Of a stretch of DNA of 64,000 nt, positions 36,373 to 44,385 are shown one piece after another. Position numbers and translations under genes: made by a program. The stretch is from Xanthomarina arctica (GTDB lineage: Bacteria > Bacteroidota > Bacteroidia > Flavobacteriales > Flavobacteriaceae), in NCBI RefSeq assembly GCF_014638915.1, contig NZ_BMFQ01000003.1, positions 310,001 to 374,000 on the forward strand. Direction: 5' to 3'. Position 1 is the stretch's first letter. Each line of letters starts with the position of its first letter. The notes under the pieces are model-generated. The model saw only the letters and a list, made by a program, of their open reading frames with translations, did no database searches and was not told the origin of the DNA.

Positions 36373-37608
36373 TTACTTAATTCTATTAATTACTTCTGAA
36401 TCCAATAAAAAAGGCGTCCACATTTGTTTTTCATGATCAATTTTCAATGTAATTGCTTTATGTATTTTATAATTTACATTGAAAGCCGCTTTTTCAGAAG
36501 CATTAAAGGTAATGTGATAGATTCCTTTTGATAAATAGATGTTTTTTAAAACAAAAGAAAAACTAATTTCTTCATCTATTACTATTTTATTTAATTGTTG
36601 TCCTTCAGGATAAATCTCCGCAACTGCTCTTTGCTCTTTATCATAAACAGCCAACGATATATAAGGTGCTTTAGTTAAACTGAAATTTTTGATATTAAAA
36701 TTTAACACAACGGTTTCTCCCCATTTAACTGAGTACACATTATTTATAGGAGTAACACCTTTAACAGAGGCATCAATAAGCTCTAAACTATTATCTGTAT
36801 AGACAACATTAGAATCTTCACTTGTTAAAAATGTATTATAATAATAATCGATTCCTCTAGATACATCCTCACCTTGAAACTTATTTTCTCCTCTTTCCAT
36901 CAAAATAACTTGATTGCAAATTCGAGATACCATAGGCATATTATGAGATACAAAAATCACTGCCGTATGAGGTAAAATGGTATCTATGGTTTTAAAGCAT
37001 TTTAAAATAAAACCTAAATCCCCCACAGCCAATACCTCATCAATAATTAAAACATCTGGTTCCATTTGTGCGGCTACGGCAAAACCTAAGCGCACTTTCA
37101 TACCCGAACTGTAATGTTGCACCGGCATGTCTATAAACTCTTCTAGCTCTGCAAAGGCAATAATTTCTTCTAGTTTACTATCTATTTCTTTACGGCTAAA
37201 GCCCAAAATAGCGCCATTGTTATAAATATTTTCTCGACCGCTAAGTATGGGATTAAAACCTGCTCCCAATTCTATAAGAGCTCCAACTCGGCCTTTAATC
37301 GTTACTTTCCCTGCATCTGGATTGATTAAACCATTCAATATTTTTAATAAGGTGGATTTCCCTGCGCCATTATGGCCAATTAAACCCAAGCATTCCCCAC
37401 GACGAAGCTCAAAATTAATATCTTTTACTGCCCAAAACTCTTTGGGGCGTAATTCCCGTTCCTCACTAGATCCACGAACACCACTTACTAAATCTTTTAC
37501 CCCATACCACAGACTAGTCTTTAGCTCTTTGCAAAACTTTTTGCTTAGACCTTCTACCTTAACAAGGATCTCTTGGGTGTTGGATGTCATTTTATTTTTG
37601 TCAGACAT
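36373..37608 (-). CDS. wzt: ABC exporter ATPase with Wzt-type C-terminal domain
   Basis: This 411-residue protein has the ATPase in the first 250 residues: GLIGHNGAGKSTLLKILNGL (Walker A), HYSSGMKVRLGFAVAA (signature), EPDVLIIDEVLAVGD (Walker B) and FVSHNM (switch His). An extra C-terminal beta-sandwich region of about 150 residues (from VVYTDNSLEL on) fits Wzt C-terminal domains that recognise the modified non-reducing end of an O-antigen. It powers export across the inner membrane with the permease encoded 46 bp upstream. Confidence 0.92.
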   Translation of the reverse strand: MSDKNKMTSNTQEILVKVEGLSKKFCKELKTSLWYGVKDLVSGVRGSSEERELRPKEFWAVKDINFELRRGECLGLIGHNGAGKSTLLKILNGLINPDAGKVTIKGRVGALIELGAGFNPILSGRENIYNNGAILGFSRKEIDSKLEEIIAFAELEEFIDMPVQHYSSGMKVRLGFAVAAQMEPDVLIIDEVLAVGDLGFILKCFKTIDTILPHTAVIFVSHNMPMVSRICNQVILMERGENKFQGEDVSRGIDYYYNTFLTSEDSNVVYTDNSLELIDASVKGVTPINNVYSVKWGETVVLNFNIKNFSLTKAPYISLAVYDKEQRAVAEIYPEGQQLNKIVIDEEISFSFVLKNIYLSKGIYHITFNASEKAAFNVNYKIHKAITLKIDHEKQMWTPFLLDSEVINRIK

Positions 37609-37653
37609 TTATTTTATTAGTCTTTTCTCTATTCTCTTTTTTATTTTCTCTAA

Positions 37654-38499
37654 TTAAGCACTCAAACGCTCCACTATAATTGGAATAGACAAGCGATAAA
37701 TAATTAAACCTAAAAACAAGAGCGGGATGCATCCCATTAAAACTATGGCAAAATAAGTTAGATGGACCGGTGTAAAACCTACTACCAAATCTCTAGCTGT
37801 TAACACAATAGGGGTTATCGGATTCCAAAGCATTAATGTTTTCATAATCCCTTCTTTTGGAATGGCGTAAACCACCGGAGTTACATACATTAAAAACTGC
37901 ATGCCGAAAGTAATAATTTTACCAATATCATTATATAAAAGTCCCATTGGGGTTAAAAATAAGCCTACTGTTGTGCCAAAAATAATAGCTCCTAATATGG
38001 CAATCGGAAATAGCAGCAAACTCCAATGAAAGCCTACGCCATATATAAAAACAAACAGAATTAAAAGGAAAATTTTAATGGCACTATCAAACAATAACTT
38101 ATACACACCTGAAAGTAACAAGGCTTCTTTAGGGAAATTAATTTTAGTTAGAATCCCTTTTGCAGCTTGTGTACCTTGCATGGGCGAATTGATGGCTGCC
38201 ACAATAATGGACCAAATAAGAGTACCTGAAAAGGCATACACTGGATATGGAATTCCGGTATCCGACAAGTTAATAGTACCAGAGCTATTTAAAAAAATCC
38301 ATACCGCAGCTGTAGCTATAGGTGTTATAAAAGCCCAGATAATCCCCAAATAAGATTGTCGGTACATGGCTTTGATATCACGCTCTGCCAATTGTCTGGC
38401 TAAAAAACGAGAGTGGTACATATCCTTCAAACTCGCTTTTAAAAGCGCTCCAAATTTTATAGTACGTTCTTTTTGATAAACTCGAGTCTCTAAAGCCAT
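37654..38499 (-). CDS. wzm: ABC-2 type polysaccharide export permease
   Basis: This 281-residue protein has about six membrane segments and the ABC-2/Wzm pattern: RHFLARQLAERDIKAMYR-like amphipathic start (actual SRFLARQLAERDIKAMYRQS), YLGIIWAFITPIATAAVWIF, LIWSIIVAAINSPMQG and LFLTPMGLLYNDIGKI. It forms the inner-membrane channel for a lipid-linked polysaccharide with the ATPase encoded next. It is the first gene of cassette 2 proper; the 340 bp upstream carry dispersed repeats, and no clear promoter was seen. Confidence 0.92.
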   Translation of the reverse strand: MALETRVYQKERTIKFGALLKASLKDMYHSRFLARQLAERDIKAMYRQSYLGIIWAFITPIATAAVWIFLNSSGTINLSDTGIPYPVYAFSGTLIWSIIVAAINSPMQGTQAAKGILTKINFPKEALLLSGVYKLLFDSAIKIFLLILFVFIYGVGFHWSLLLFPIAILGAIIFGTTVGLFLTPMGLLYNDIGKIITFGMQFLMYVTPVVYAIPKEGIMKTLMLWNPITPIVLTARDLVVGFTPVHLTYFAIVLMGCIPLLFLGLIIYRLSIPIIVERLSA

Positions 38500-38838
38500 G
38501 ATTGGTTACTAGTATTCAGGATGATAATCCGTCTTTTTTGGTTGGCGCTAATATAGGGATTGAGGCGTTAAGAATGAAAAATTATTTTGAAAAAAGGTGT
38601 TTGGGTTTTTGACGGAAGATGGATGACGGGAGAAGGAAATAACAAATAATTTTCGGGAAGGGTCTTCGACAGGCTCAGACTGACATAGGTATTGTTACAC
38701 TGAGCTAAGCCTGCCCAGAGCGTAGCCGAAGGGTCGAAGTGCAGTCCTGAGCGACAACCACAGACAAAACACCATATCCCATCCAACAATCTAGCAACCC
38801 AACAATCCAACAATCCAACAATCTAAACATCCAACAAT
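38500..38838. repeat. Dispersed and simple repeats between genes
   Basis: About 38657-38757 is a copy of the GAGCTTGTCGAAG-type dispersed repeat family (TTCGACAGGCTCAG, GAAGGGTCGAAGTGCAGTCC). From about 38760 to 38850 follows AACAATCC/AACAATCTA simple sequence of period about 8-11, running into the end of the next gene. No gene is supported. Confidence 0.7.
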
Positions 38839-39477
38839 CTAAACATCAAAACCTTCACCCTCCAAATACATTGGTAAAAAGTCTAGAGTAAACCACTCGT
38901 CATCTGGCTCTAAGGTGTCCATATAATACCCAGCGCCAATGGCTTTACTTACTACTAGCTCGCCTAATAAATCTAACAGAATAAAATGGATGTAAATTAA
39001 TAGCTTCTCTTCATCCATAGGCGGATTGATATTGGGAAAACTTGTAAGGTGAAAGATTAAATCACAGGGATCATGATCGGCTTCTCTATGCATAGGAATC
39101 CATCTCAAGTCGCTTGGTTTTATGGGGAATTCTTCAAATTCATAGGGATCATCCTTGCCCTTAGTGATAGCCTTAATACTCAGTTGAGCTTGTAAAATTT
39201 TTTTCACCTTCCATTTAGGGATTTTAGGCGCTACGCTTGCCAGCTGCGACACAAATAGCATGGCATCTTTGCTCCCATTAGCCGTAAGTGTTAAAATAGC
39301 TTTCTTGTCCTTTTTTGGAAAGGCAATCACATAGGTAAGGTCTGGGTGATAGTCCTGTAATCTGTCGTCAAGCTCTTGATAGTAAAAAGCTTGCTCCTCT
39401 AGTGTAAAATCTCTTAAGTAGTAAATGGCTTCGTGGTATTCTAGAAACCAATCCCAAAAATCTTTTAGTTGTGCCAT
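38839..39477 (-). CDS. Conserved hypothetical protein, 212 residues
   Basis: I do not recognise this protein. It is soluble and acidic at both ends, with FWDWFLEYHEAIYYLRDF at the N-terminus, a central mixed alpha/beta region and a C-terminal acidic segment (DTLEPDDEWFTLDFLPMYLE). There is no signal peptide, membrane segment or obvious catalytic motif. The coding sequence looks genuine because it is compositionally like its neighbours and has no internal repeats. It lies between the small regulator-like gene at 40190 and the ABC exporter genes on the same strand. A link to export is only positional. Confidence 0.6.
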   Translation of the reverse strand: MAQLKDFWDWFLEYHEAIYYLRDFTLEEQAFYYQELDDRLQDYHPDLTYVIAFPKKDKKAILTLTANGSKDAMLFVSQLASVAPKIPKWKVKKILQAQLSIKAITKGKDDPYEFEEFPIKPSDLRWIPMHREADHDPCDLIFHLTSFPNINPPMDEEKLLIYIHFILLDLLGELVVSKAIGAGYYMDTLEPDDEWFTLDFLPMYLEGEGFDV

Positions 39478-39781
39478 AGATGTTAGTTTTTGGTTGCCTG
39501 CCTGTCGTTAGACAGGTTGGTTGCCTGTCGCTAGACAGGTTAGTAAAAAAACTAAACTCGTTAGTTACCATTCCATATAATATATCTAAAATAAGAAAAA
39601 TAGGGATACGATTTTTAGGATTGTGGGATGGATGGAAAAAAAAGTAGTGATGTTGTTGCACAGAGCTTGATGTCACACTGAGCTAAGTTTGTGCTGAGTT
39701 GAGCTTGTGCTGAGCTTGACGAAGGGTCAAAGGTTCAAAAGGTCGAAGTGCCTTTCAAAATTATGAAGTGGGAATAAACTT

Positions 39782-39978
39782 AACTTATTTCTCATTCTTT
39801 TGTCTTGATACAAAAGAACCAAAAGATCAAAACTGTTTTAAGGAAATCACTGCGTGACGTTCGCTTTTTCCTTAAGGTTATTTTGGATTGTCTATCCTAT
39901 AATGTTAATAACCCCCTTGCCTAGGTATCTCTTACTTTATTTTGTAGCTCACTATTTCTGAAAACAGCTGGGACAACT
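39782..39978 (+). mobile_element. Solo right arm of the MITE-like element
   Basis: About 195 bp match 1459-1653 in the same orientation: CTCATTCTTTTGTCTTGATA, then CACTGCGTGACGTTCGC, and finally TAGCTCACTATTTCTGAAAA ending GGGACAAC. The segment between the last two blocks differs from the copy at 1.5 kb. No matching left arm is present, so this is a decayed or recombined copy. Confidence 0.75.
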
Positions 39979-40005
39979 ATAAAATGATGTTATTTTTTAT
40001 TTAAA

Positions 40006-40165
40006 ATATGTCACACTGAGCTAAGCATGTGCTGAGCTTGTCGAAGCATCGAAGTGCAGTCCTGAGCTAAGCCTGCCCTGAGCTTGTCGAAATGCTGTCA
40101 CACTGAGCTTGTCGAAGTGCAGTCCTGAGCTTGTCGAAGGGTCGAAGCATCGAAGCATCGAAATG
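40006..40165. repeat. GAGCTTGTCGAAG-type dispersed repeats
   Basis: Several abutting copies of CACTGAGC, GAGCTTGTCGAAG and GAAGCATCGAAGTGCAGTCC make a GC-rich tract unlike the surrounding AT-rich DNA. Related copies occur at 38657-38757, 39655-39755, 42447-42472 and 47075-47150. Such sequences are common intergenic clutter in Flavobacteriaceae. Confidence 0.75.
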
Positions 40166-40189
40166 CAATCCTAACAAACATTCTTAAAT

Positions 40190-40567
40190 TTAAGCTATCA
40201 AAGTCGCGTTTTCAAGATCCTCTATGTCACGACGCGCTTTCAAATCTTTAGCCGTCATAAAAGGATCAAAATCCTTATGATGCAAATAACTCATATCGCC
40301 AGATTCTAAAACTTGTTTTTGAAAATCATAATGTAATTCATCTTCCTGAAGGGCAACTTTATTAAAAAGATTGCTGTTTATATACATAAATACCACATGA
40401 ATAGGAAGGTGAAAACAAATACAAAAATCAAAAACACTAACAACCTGTTGTTTTCCTAATTTTCTTTCTTCTCTAATGTAGGCCATCATGTTTCTTGCCG
40501 AACGCATACACAAGCCAGTCATCTGACTAATATCTGTAGAACTTAAAAATAATTTTTTCTTTACCAT
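40190..40567 (-). CDS. Small helix-turn-helix-like protein, locus C
   Basis: This 125-residue protein's first 75 residues align with the small proteins at 829 and 26741: KKLFLSSTDISQMTGLCMRS, then ARNMMAYI, VVSVFDFCICFHLP and a final Ile-Asn. It adds an acidic C-terminal tail of about 50 residues (ALQEDELHYDF onward) absent from the others. It is upstream of and codirectional with the hypothetical gene at 38839 and cassette 2, and divergent from the 249-residue protein at 41085. It is probably DNA-binding, with the array at 40785-40839 as the candidate target; this is inference. Confidence 0.68.
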   Translation of the reverse strand: MVKKKLFLSSTDISQMTGLCMRSARNMMAYIREERKLGKQQVVSVFDFCICFHLPIHVVFMYINSNLFNKVALQEDELHYDFQKQVLESGDMSYLHHKDFDPFMTAKDLKARRDIEDLENATLIA

Positions 40568-40784
40568 GATATTAAAATTTAGGGTTTAATGGATTAATAA
40601 TTAATTGATTGAAAGATATACAATAATAAATATATTCACTTTTAAAAGCATATTAATTCGATGAAATACACTTTTTATGTAAGTTAAAAATTACAGAATT
40701 ATTCTGAATGTAAGAATAATAGTCGATTTTGTAAGTGTTATACAAATAATGTCGCTCCCTAATTAAAAATAGCTTCCAAATGGT

Positions 40785-40839
40785 TCATGTATAGCTCATG
40801 TATGGCTCATGTATAGCTAATGTATGAGGAGTGTATGAA
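40785..40839 (+). repeat. Array of 11-bp direct repeats, locus C
   Basis: Five adjacent 11-bp units: TCATGTATAGC, TCATGTATGGC, TCATGTATAGC, TAATGTATGAG and the degenerate GAGTGTATGAA. The core is ATGTATRG. The array is 217 bp upstream of the small gene's start and 246 bp upstream of the 249-residue protein's start. The period equals that of loci A and B, with an unrelated unit sequence. Confidence 0.85.
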
Positions 40840-40885
40840 AACGAAATATCGAAATACGTTTTTAAACAGGTCTGAAAAAGAAATT

Positions 40886-40895
40886 TAGTACCTAA
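40886..40895 (+). promoter_or_regulatory. Near-copy TAGTACCTAA of the shared 10-mer, locus C
   Basis: It differs by one base from TAGCACCTAA at loci A and B and keeps the orientation relative to the small gene, but lies on the far side of the array. It is the start of the first of two GTACCTAAACGGAAA repeats. Confidence 0.3.
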
Positions 40896-41084
40896 ACGGA
40901 AAAGTTGGTTTCCTATGTACCTAAACGGAAATCTGGAAAAATACAATCGAAAAGCTGCAATACATTTACCTCATCAGACAATCATTCGCTAGCATCCAAA
41001 CAACACTTAGGCGCCCGTGAAGCAAGGAGATCAAAATGATAACCTGATATAACTGAATGTATAATTTTTTAATACCATAATATA

Positions 41085-41834
41085 ATGGCAAAATTAAAAA
41101 GCTTAATCAAGATCGAAGGAACCCTAGACGATCTTACCTTTTATAAGGGCAAAGACGGGTATTTAGTAAAAACGAAAAGTGGAGTAAGTGCCAATCGTAT
41201 TAAAAACGATCCAGCATTTGCAAGAACTCGTGAAAATGGTACGGAGTTTGGACATAGCGCAACTAGTGGTAAAACATTAAGACGTGCTATTGTAAACTTA
41301 CTATCTGATGTCAAAGATGGGAGAGTCACCTCTCGCTTAACAAAGTCCATGACTTTAGTTAAAAACCAAGATTTGACGTCGCTTCGTGGGCAACGGCAAG
41401 TCCCAATCGGTTTGGCAAACATTCAAGGTCGTGCCTTATTAAAAGGCTTCGAGTTTAATAACAATGCGCTTCTAAGTGCGGTATTGTTATCCGATTTCGA
41501 ATTGGATCCATTAACGGGAGAAATCACGATTGCCGATTTCACTCCAAATCAAAATTTAGGAATTCCAGGCGGAGCAACACATGTCAGCTTCACATCAGGA
41601 TTTCTGGATTTAGACTTTGTTACTGGCGATAAGGACTTACAATTAAGTCCCGTTCAAAATATGATAATTAATGGAACATCATCCAATATCATATTAACGC
41701 CAGTTGGAGCACCTGTAGGAACTGGAAATCAATTTTTCTTTTTAAAAGTGGCTTTTTTCCAAGAAGTCAACACGGTGCAATATCCATTAAACAATGGAGC
41801 CTACAACGCACTTCAATTAATTGAAGTCTTATAA
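41085..41834 (+). CDS. Uncharacterised 249-residue protein, locus C
   Basis: This is a paralogue of the protein at 28061: equal length, ungapped alignment, about 140 identical residues by hand count. It keeps MAKxKSL, KNDPAF-A-RTREN, EFGHSATSGKTLRRA, LKGFEFN, PNQNLGIP, GATHV, INGT and the C-terminal NNGAYNALQLIEVL. Conservation is spread over the whole length, so the whole protein seems to be under selection. It is soluble with no secretion signal. It is divergent from the small gene at 40190, has its own terminator, and is one half of a duplicated two-gene module. Function unknown. Confidence 0.75.
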   Translation: MAKLKSLIKIEGTLDDLTFYKGKDGYLVKTKSGVSANRIKNDPAFARTRENGTEFGHSATSGKTLRRAIVNLLSDVKDGRVTSRLTKSMTLVKNQDLTSLRGQRQVPIGLANIQGRALLKGFEFNNNALLSAVLLSDFELDPLTGEITIADFTPNQNLGIPGGATHVSFTSGFLDLDFVTGDKDLQLSPVQNMIINGTSSNIILTPVGAPVGTGNQFFFLKVAFFQEVNTVQYPLNNGAYNALQLIEVL

Positions 41835-41856
41835 CCCTTAGGGTGTAGTAGTATTT

Positions 41857-41887
41857 AAAGCGAACATGAAAGTGTTCGCTTTTTTTG
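41857..41887 (+). terminator. Intrinsic terminator
   Basis: Arms AAAGCGAACA and TGTTCGCTTT enclose a TGAAAG loop and are followed by a T-run. It lies 23 bp after the stop of the 249-residue protein gene. Its sequence is unrelated to the terminator of the locus B copy, although its position is equivalent. Confidence 0.88.
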
Positions 41888-41921
41888 TTAGCATTGTTCT
41901 TAAATTTTTGTACCTAATAAG

Positions 41922-41994
41922 CAAACCCTCCGTCTAGACTTCCTCACGTCAGTCTATCCACCTCCCTTCATCTGAAGGGCGGAGCCTGGCTTGG
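41922..41994. repeat. Hairpin repeat, 3' half (R1)
   Basis: This copy has only the 3' half: CCCTCCGTCTAGAC, CCACCTCCC and a terminal hairpin with arms CCCTTCA and TGAAGGG, then CGGAGCCTGGCTTGG. The hairpin uses C/G where copies R3, R5 and R6 use T/A, a paired change. Confidence 0.8.
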
Positions 41995-42099
41995 TTATTT
42001 TTATACTATGTATTTATATTTTTCCTAGCCTCTAATTTCAAGTTATTTAAAAAGAATAGTATTATAATAATTTCACAAATCTCAATAAAATAACTACAC

Positions 42100-42219
42100 G
42101 GCTCCCCTCTTCAGATGAAGAGGGGTGGACAGACGAAGTCTGGACGGGGAGTTTGAATTGAATTAAAGGGGAATGAATTTACCGGAGTGCAACGGAGGTG
42201 AAGAACGGGAAGTTTGTGG
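42100..42219. repeat. Hairpin repeat, 5' half (R2)
   Basis: GGCTC is followed by arms CCCCTCTTC and GAAGAGGGG around AGAT, an insertion GGACAGACGAAGTCTGGAC and then the standard GAATTTACCGGAGTGCAACG body. The 3' half is missing. The preceding ACTACAC is shared with R3, R6 and R7. Confidence 0.8.
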
Positions 42220-42330
42220 AATATCATTACAACGAGTCTATTTTAGCACCTCTTTAATGAGATTGCCAGGTCCTTCGTTCTGGTAATGCGCTTAGATAAA
42301 GTAAGGTGTTCATCTCTTTAATATAATCCT

Positions 42331-42447
42331 CCAACCCCCGCCTGACGGCAGGCAGGTTCCAAAAGATTACTCACGCGTTATTATTTTCAAAATTGGATTT
42401 CGTGAATGCTTTGCATTTGCCACAGTCGTACCTCCATCGCAATGACA
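42331..42447 (-). repeat. Dispersed repeat, inverted partner of 52801-52911
   Basis: On the minus strand this reads TGTCATTGCGATGG, GCAAAGCATTCACGAAATCC, AACGCGTGAGTAATC and the palindromic GCCTGCCGTCAGGC, matching 52801-52911 on the plus strand. The pair brackets cassette 3 and the ABC-F gene. Confidence 0.8.
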
Positions 42448-42495
42448 CTTCGACAAGCTCAGTGCAGGCTTTTAATTATTATAATAATCCCAAGT

Positions 42496-43494
42496 TTACC
42501 CCTGCGCAGGCAAAGATCTTTCAAACCATTTCCAGGTTACTGCCAAACCTTCTGCAACCGTATACTCCGGAGCATAGCCTAACAAACGTTCAGCTTTAGA
42601 AATATCTGCTAAAGAATCTCTAACATCGCCTTGACGGTCTGGGCCGTAAATGGCTTTGATATCTAGCTGGGCAGCTTGGTTTAGGGAATCCCATAAATAA
42701 TTGACTGAAATACGTTCGCCACAAGCCACATTAAAAACTTCGTTAGCTGCCGCTTTTGGAGCAAAAAAGCCACGTACATTGGCTTGCACCGCATTGGCTA
42801 CAAAGGTAAAATCGCGCGTTTGAAAGCCGTCTCCATTAATGGTAGGCGACTCTTTATCTTTAAGAGCTTGCATGAATAAAGGAATCACCGCTGCATAAGC
42901 CCCATTCGGACTTTGTTTTGGTCCGAAGACATTGAAATAACGCAACCCTACAACATCTGTGTCATAGGTTTTTCCGAAAACATCGGCATATAATTCATTT
43001 ACATATTTGGTAACCGCATAAGGGGATAAGGGTTTTCCAATAGTCTCTTCTATTTTCGGTAAGGAAGGACTATCGCCATAAGTAGAACTGGAAGCTGCAT
43101 ACACCATCCGTTTTACGGTATCACTATCTTTTAAGGCAATCATCATGTTTAAAAACCCAGAAATATTCACGGCATTGGTGGTTGCTGGATCGTTTATAGA
43201 ACGAGGCACCGAACCTAAAGCCGCTTGATGAGAGACGTAATCAATCCCTTCCATAGCTTGTTTGCAGGTTGCTAACTCTCTAATATCGCCTTCCAATAAT
43301 TCAAAAGCTGGATGATCCATGAATTCCTTTATGTTTTCTCTGTATCCGTTAGAGAAATCGTCTAGGACTCTTACTTTTTTTGCACCGTATTTTAATAGGT
43401 ATGCAACTAGGTTAGAGCCTATAAAGCCTGCGCCACCAGTTACTAGAAAACTTAGGGTTGATAAATCTTTCTTATGATATGGATTGATATACAT
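42496..43494 (-). CDS. UDP-N-acetylglucosamine/uronate C4-epimerase (WbpP/TviC-like)
   Basis: This 332-residue extended SDR protein has the NAD-binding FLVTGGAGFIGSNL and the catalytic set Ser-Ser-Ser with YAVTK (Tyr-x-x-x-Lys) after LSP. The N-terminal wording and VLDDFSNGYREN match the WbpP/TviC group, which epimerises UDP-GlcNAc or UDP-GlcNAcA at C4. With the dehydrogenase encoded at 45608 it should give UDP-GalNAcA. A repeat array of about 2 kb separates the two genes, but they share strand and pathway. Other NDP-sugar C4-epimerisations are possible. Confidence 0.85.
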   Translation of the reverse strand: MYINPYHKKDLSTLSFLVTGGAGFIGSNLVAYLLKYGAKKVRVLDDFSNGYRENIKEFMDHPAFELLEGDIRELATCKQAMEGIDYVSHQAALGSVPRSINDPATTNAVNISGFLNMMIALKDSDTVKRMVYAASSSTYGDSPSLPKIEETIGKPLSPYAVTKYVNELYADVFGKTYDTDVVGLRYFNVFGPKQSPNGAYAAVIPLFMQALKDKESPTINGDGFQTRDFTFVANAVQANVRGFFAPKAAANEVFNVACGERISVNYLWDSLNQAAQLDIKAIYGPDRQGDVRDSLADISKAERLLGYAPEYTVAEGLAVTWKWFERSLPAQG

Positions 43495-43733
43495 GATGTT
43501 TGTTTAATTAAGGTAAAAGTAAAGGTTTTAGCCAAGCACTAAAAACAAAACTGTTTATTGTTTGATTTATTAGGTAAAATTTAAGAAACAATTATCCGAT
43601 TTTATGAAATAAAAACCAAGCTTGGTTTTTTTTTATATTATGACATGATAATTTTACTGGACTTTCAGTTTTAATTTAATGAAAAAGACTTGAAATTAAT
43701 AATATAAACAATTTCAGTAAAAAATAACTACAC

Positions 43734-43926
43734 GGCTCCCCTCTTCAGTTGAAGAGGGGAATGAATTTACCGGAGTGCAACGGAGGAGAAGAAAGGGCCT
43801 GCCTGCCGGCAGGCAGGGAGTTTGTCTGCAATTTTATAATATTGGGGCCTTTTCAATCCCTCCGTCTAGCCCTCCTCTCGTCGAGCTAGCCACCTCCCTT
43901 TAACTAAAGGGCGGAGCCTTGGCTTG
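43734..43926. repeat. Hairpin repeat, complete copy (R3)
   Basis: The copy runs from GGCTC and arms CCCCTCTTC/GAAGAGGGG to the terminal arms CCCTTTA/TAAAGGG, CGGAGCC and TTGGCTTGG plus a T-run. A palindromic CCTGCCTGCCGGCAGGCAGG insertion interrupts the middle. The 110 bp before it (TTTTACTGGACTTTCAG, ATGAAAAAGACTTGAAATT) recur before R4, R6 and R7, so the true unit is about 300 bp. Confidence 0.88.
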
Positions 43927-44036
43927 GTATTTTTTTTTATTCTGTAATTATAATTTTACTAGACTTTCAGTTTCATGTTTATGAAAAAGAACTTGTAATT
44001 AAATATATGAAAAATATCAATAAACAATAACTAAAC

Positions 44037-44341
44037 GGCTCCCCTCTTCAGTTGAAGAGGGGAATGAATTTACCGGAGTGCAACGGAGGTGAAGAAAGGG
44101 GAGTTTGCCTGCAATTTTAATTACATTGGAGCTTTTTCAATCCCCTGCCTGCCTCCCATTCTGTCCGGCATTCGGGCAGGCTCCGTCTAGCTCTCCGTCT
44201 AAACAATTTGCCAGCGCACCAGCTCACCCGCCTGCCGTTCATTTTACTCGGAATTCGGGCAAGCCCCTGTGCTAAAATAGTCCACATGCCTATTTCTTAA
44301 CGCTTGGTCGCCCTTCATCTGAAGGGCGGAGCCTTAGCTTG
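44037..44341. repeat. Hairpin repeat, long copy (R4)
   Basis: This is a full copy with an extended middle (CTGCCTGCCTCCCATTCTGT, GCATTCGGGCAGG, CTCTCCGTCTAAACAA) shared almost exactly with R7. The terminal hairpin uses arms CCCTTCA and TGAAGGG. The DUF559 gene starts 45 bp later. Confidence 0.88.
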
Positions 44342-44385
44342 GTTTTTTTAATACAACCTATTTAAATAATGTGTATTTTTATTAT

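Larger units (their letters stand above)
39478..40189. other. Repeat-filled intergenic region
   Basis: No gene is supported in these 712 bp. It holds a doubled hairpin motif CCTGTCG-TTAG/CTAG-ACAGG (39501-39540), GAGCTTGTCGAAG-type repeats (39655-39755 and 40006-40165) and a solo arm of the MITE-like element (39782-39978). Confidence 0.7.
40568..41084. other. Divergent intergenic region, locus C
   Basis: These 517 bp lie between the divergent small gene and the 249-residue protein gene. They hold the 11-bp repeat array (40785-40839), then two copies of GTACCTAAACGGAAA 29 bp apart (40888 and 40917), the first overlapping the shared 10-mer. No gene, and no strong TAnnTTTG promoter, is seen. 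Confidence 0.6.

Noticed and set aside
38568-38813. 81-residue minus-strand frame upstream of the Wzm gene
   Set aside because: It lies wholly in dispersed and simple repeats and has repeat-derived composition.
271-40839. 11-bp repeats as plasmid replication iterons
   Set aside because: No Rep-like protein is encoded beside any array, no DnaA-box cluster was noticed, and the surroundings are a chromosomal glycan locus.
42393-42599. 68-residue plus-strand frame near the epimerase end
   Set aside because: It consists of dispersed repeat sequence followed by the antisense of the epimerase gene.
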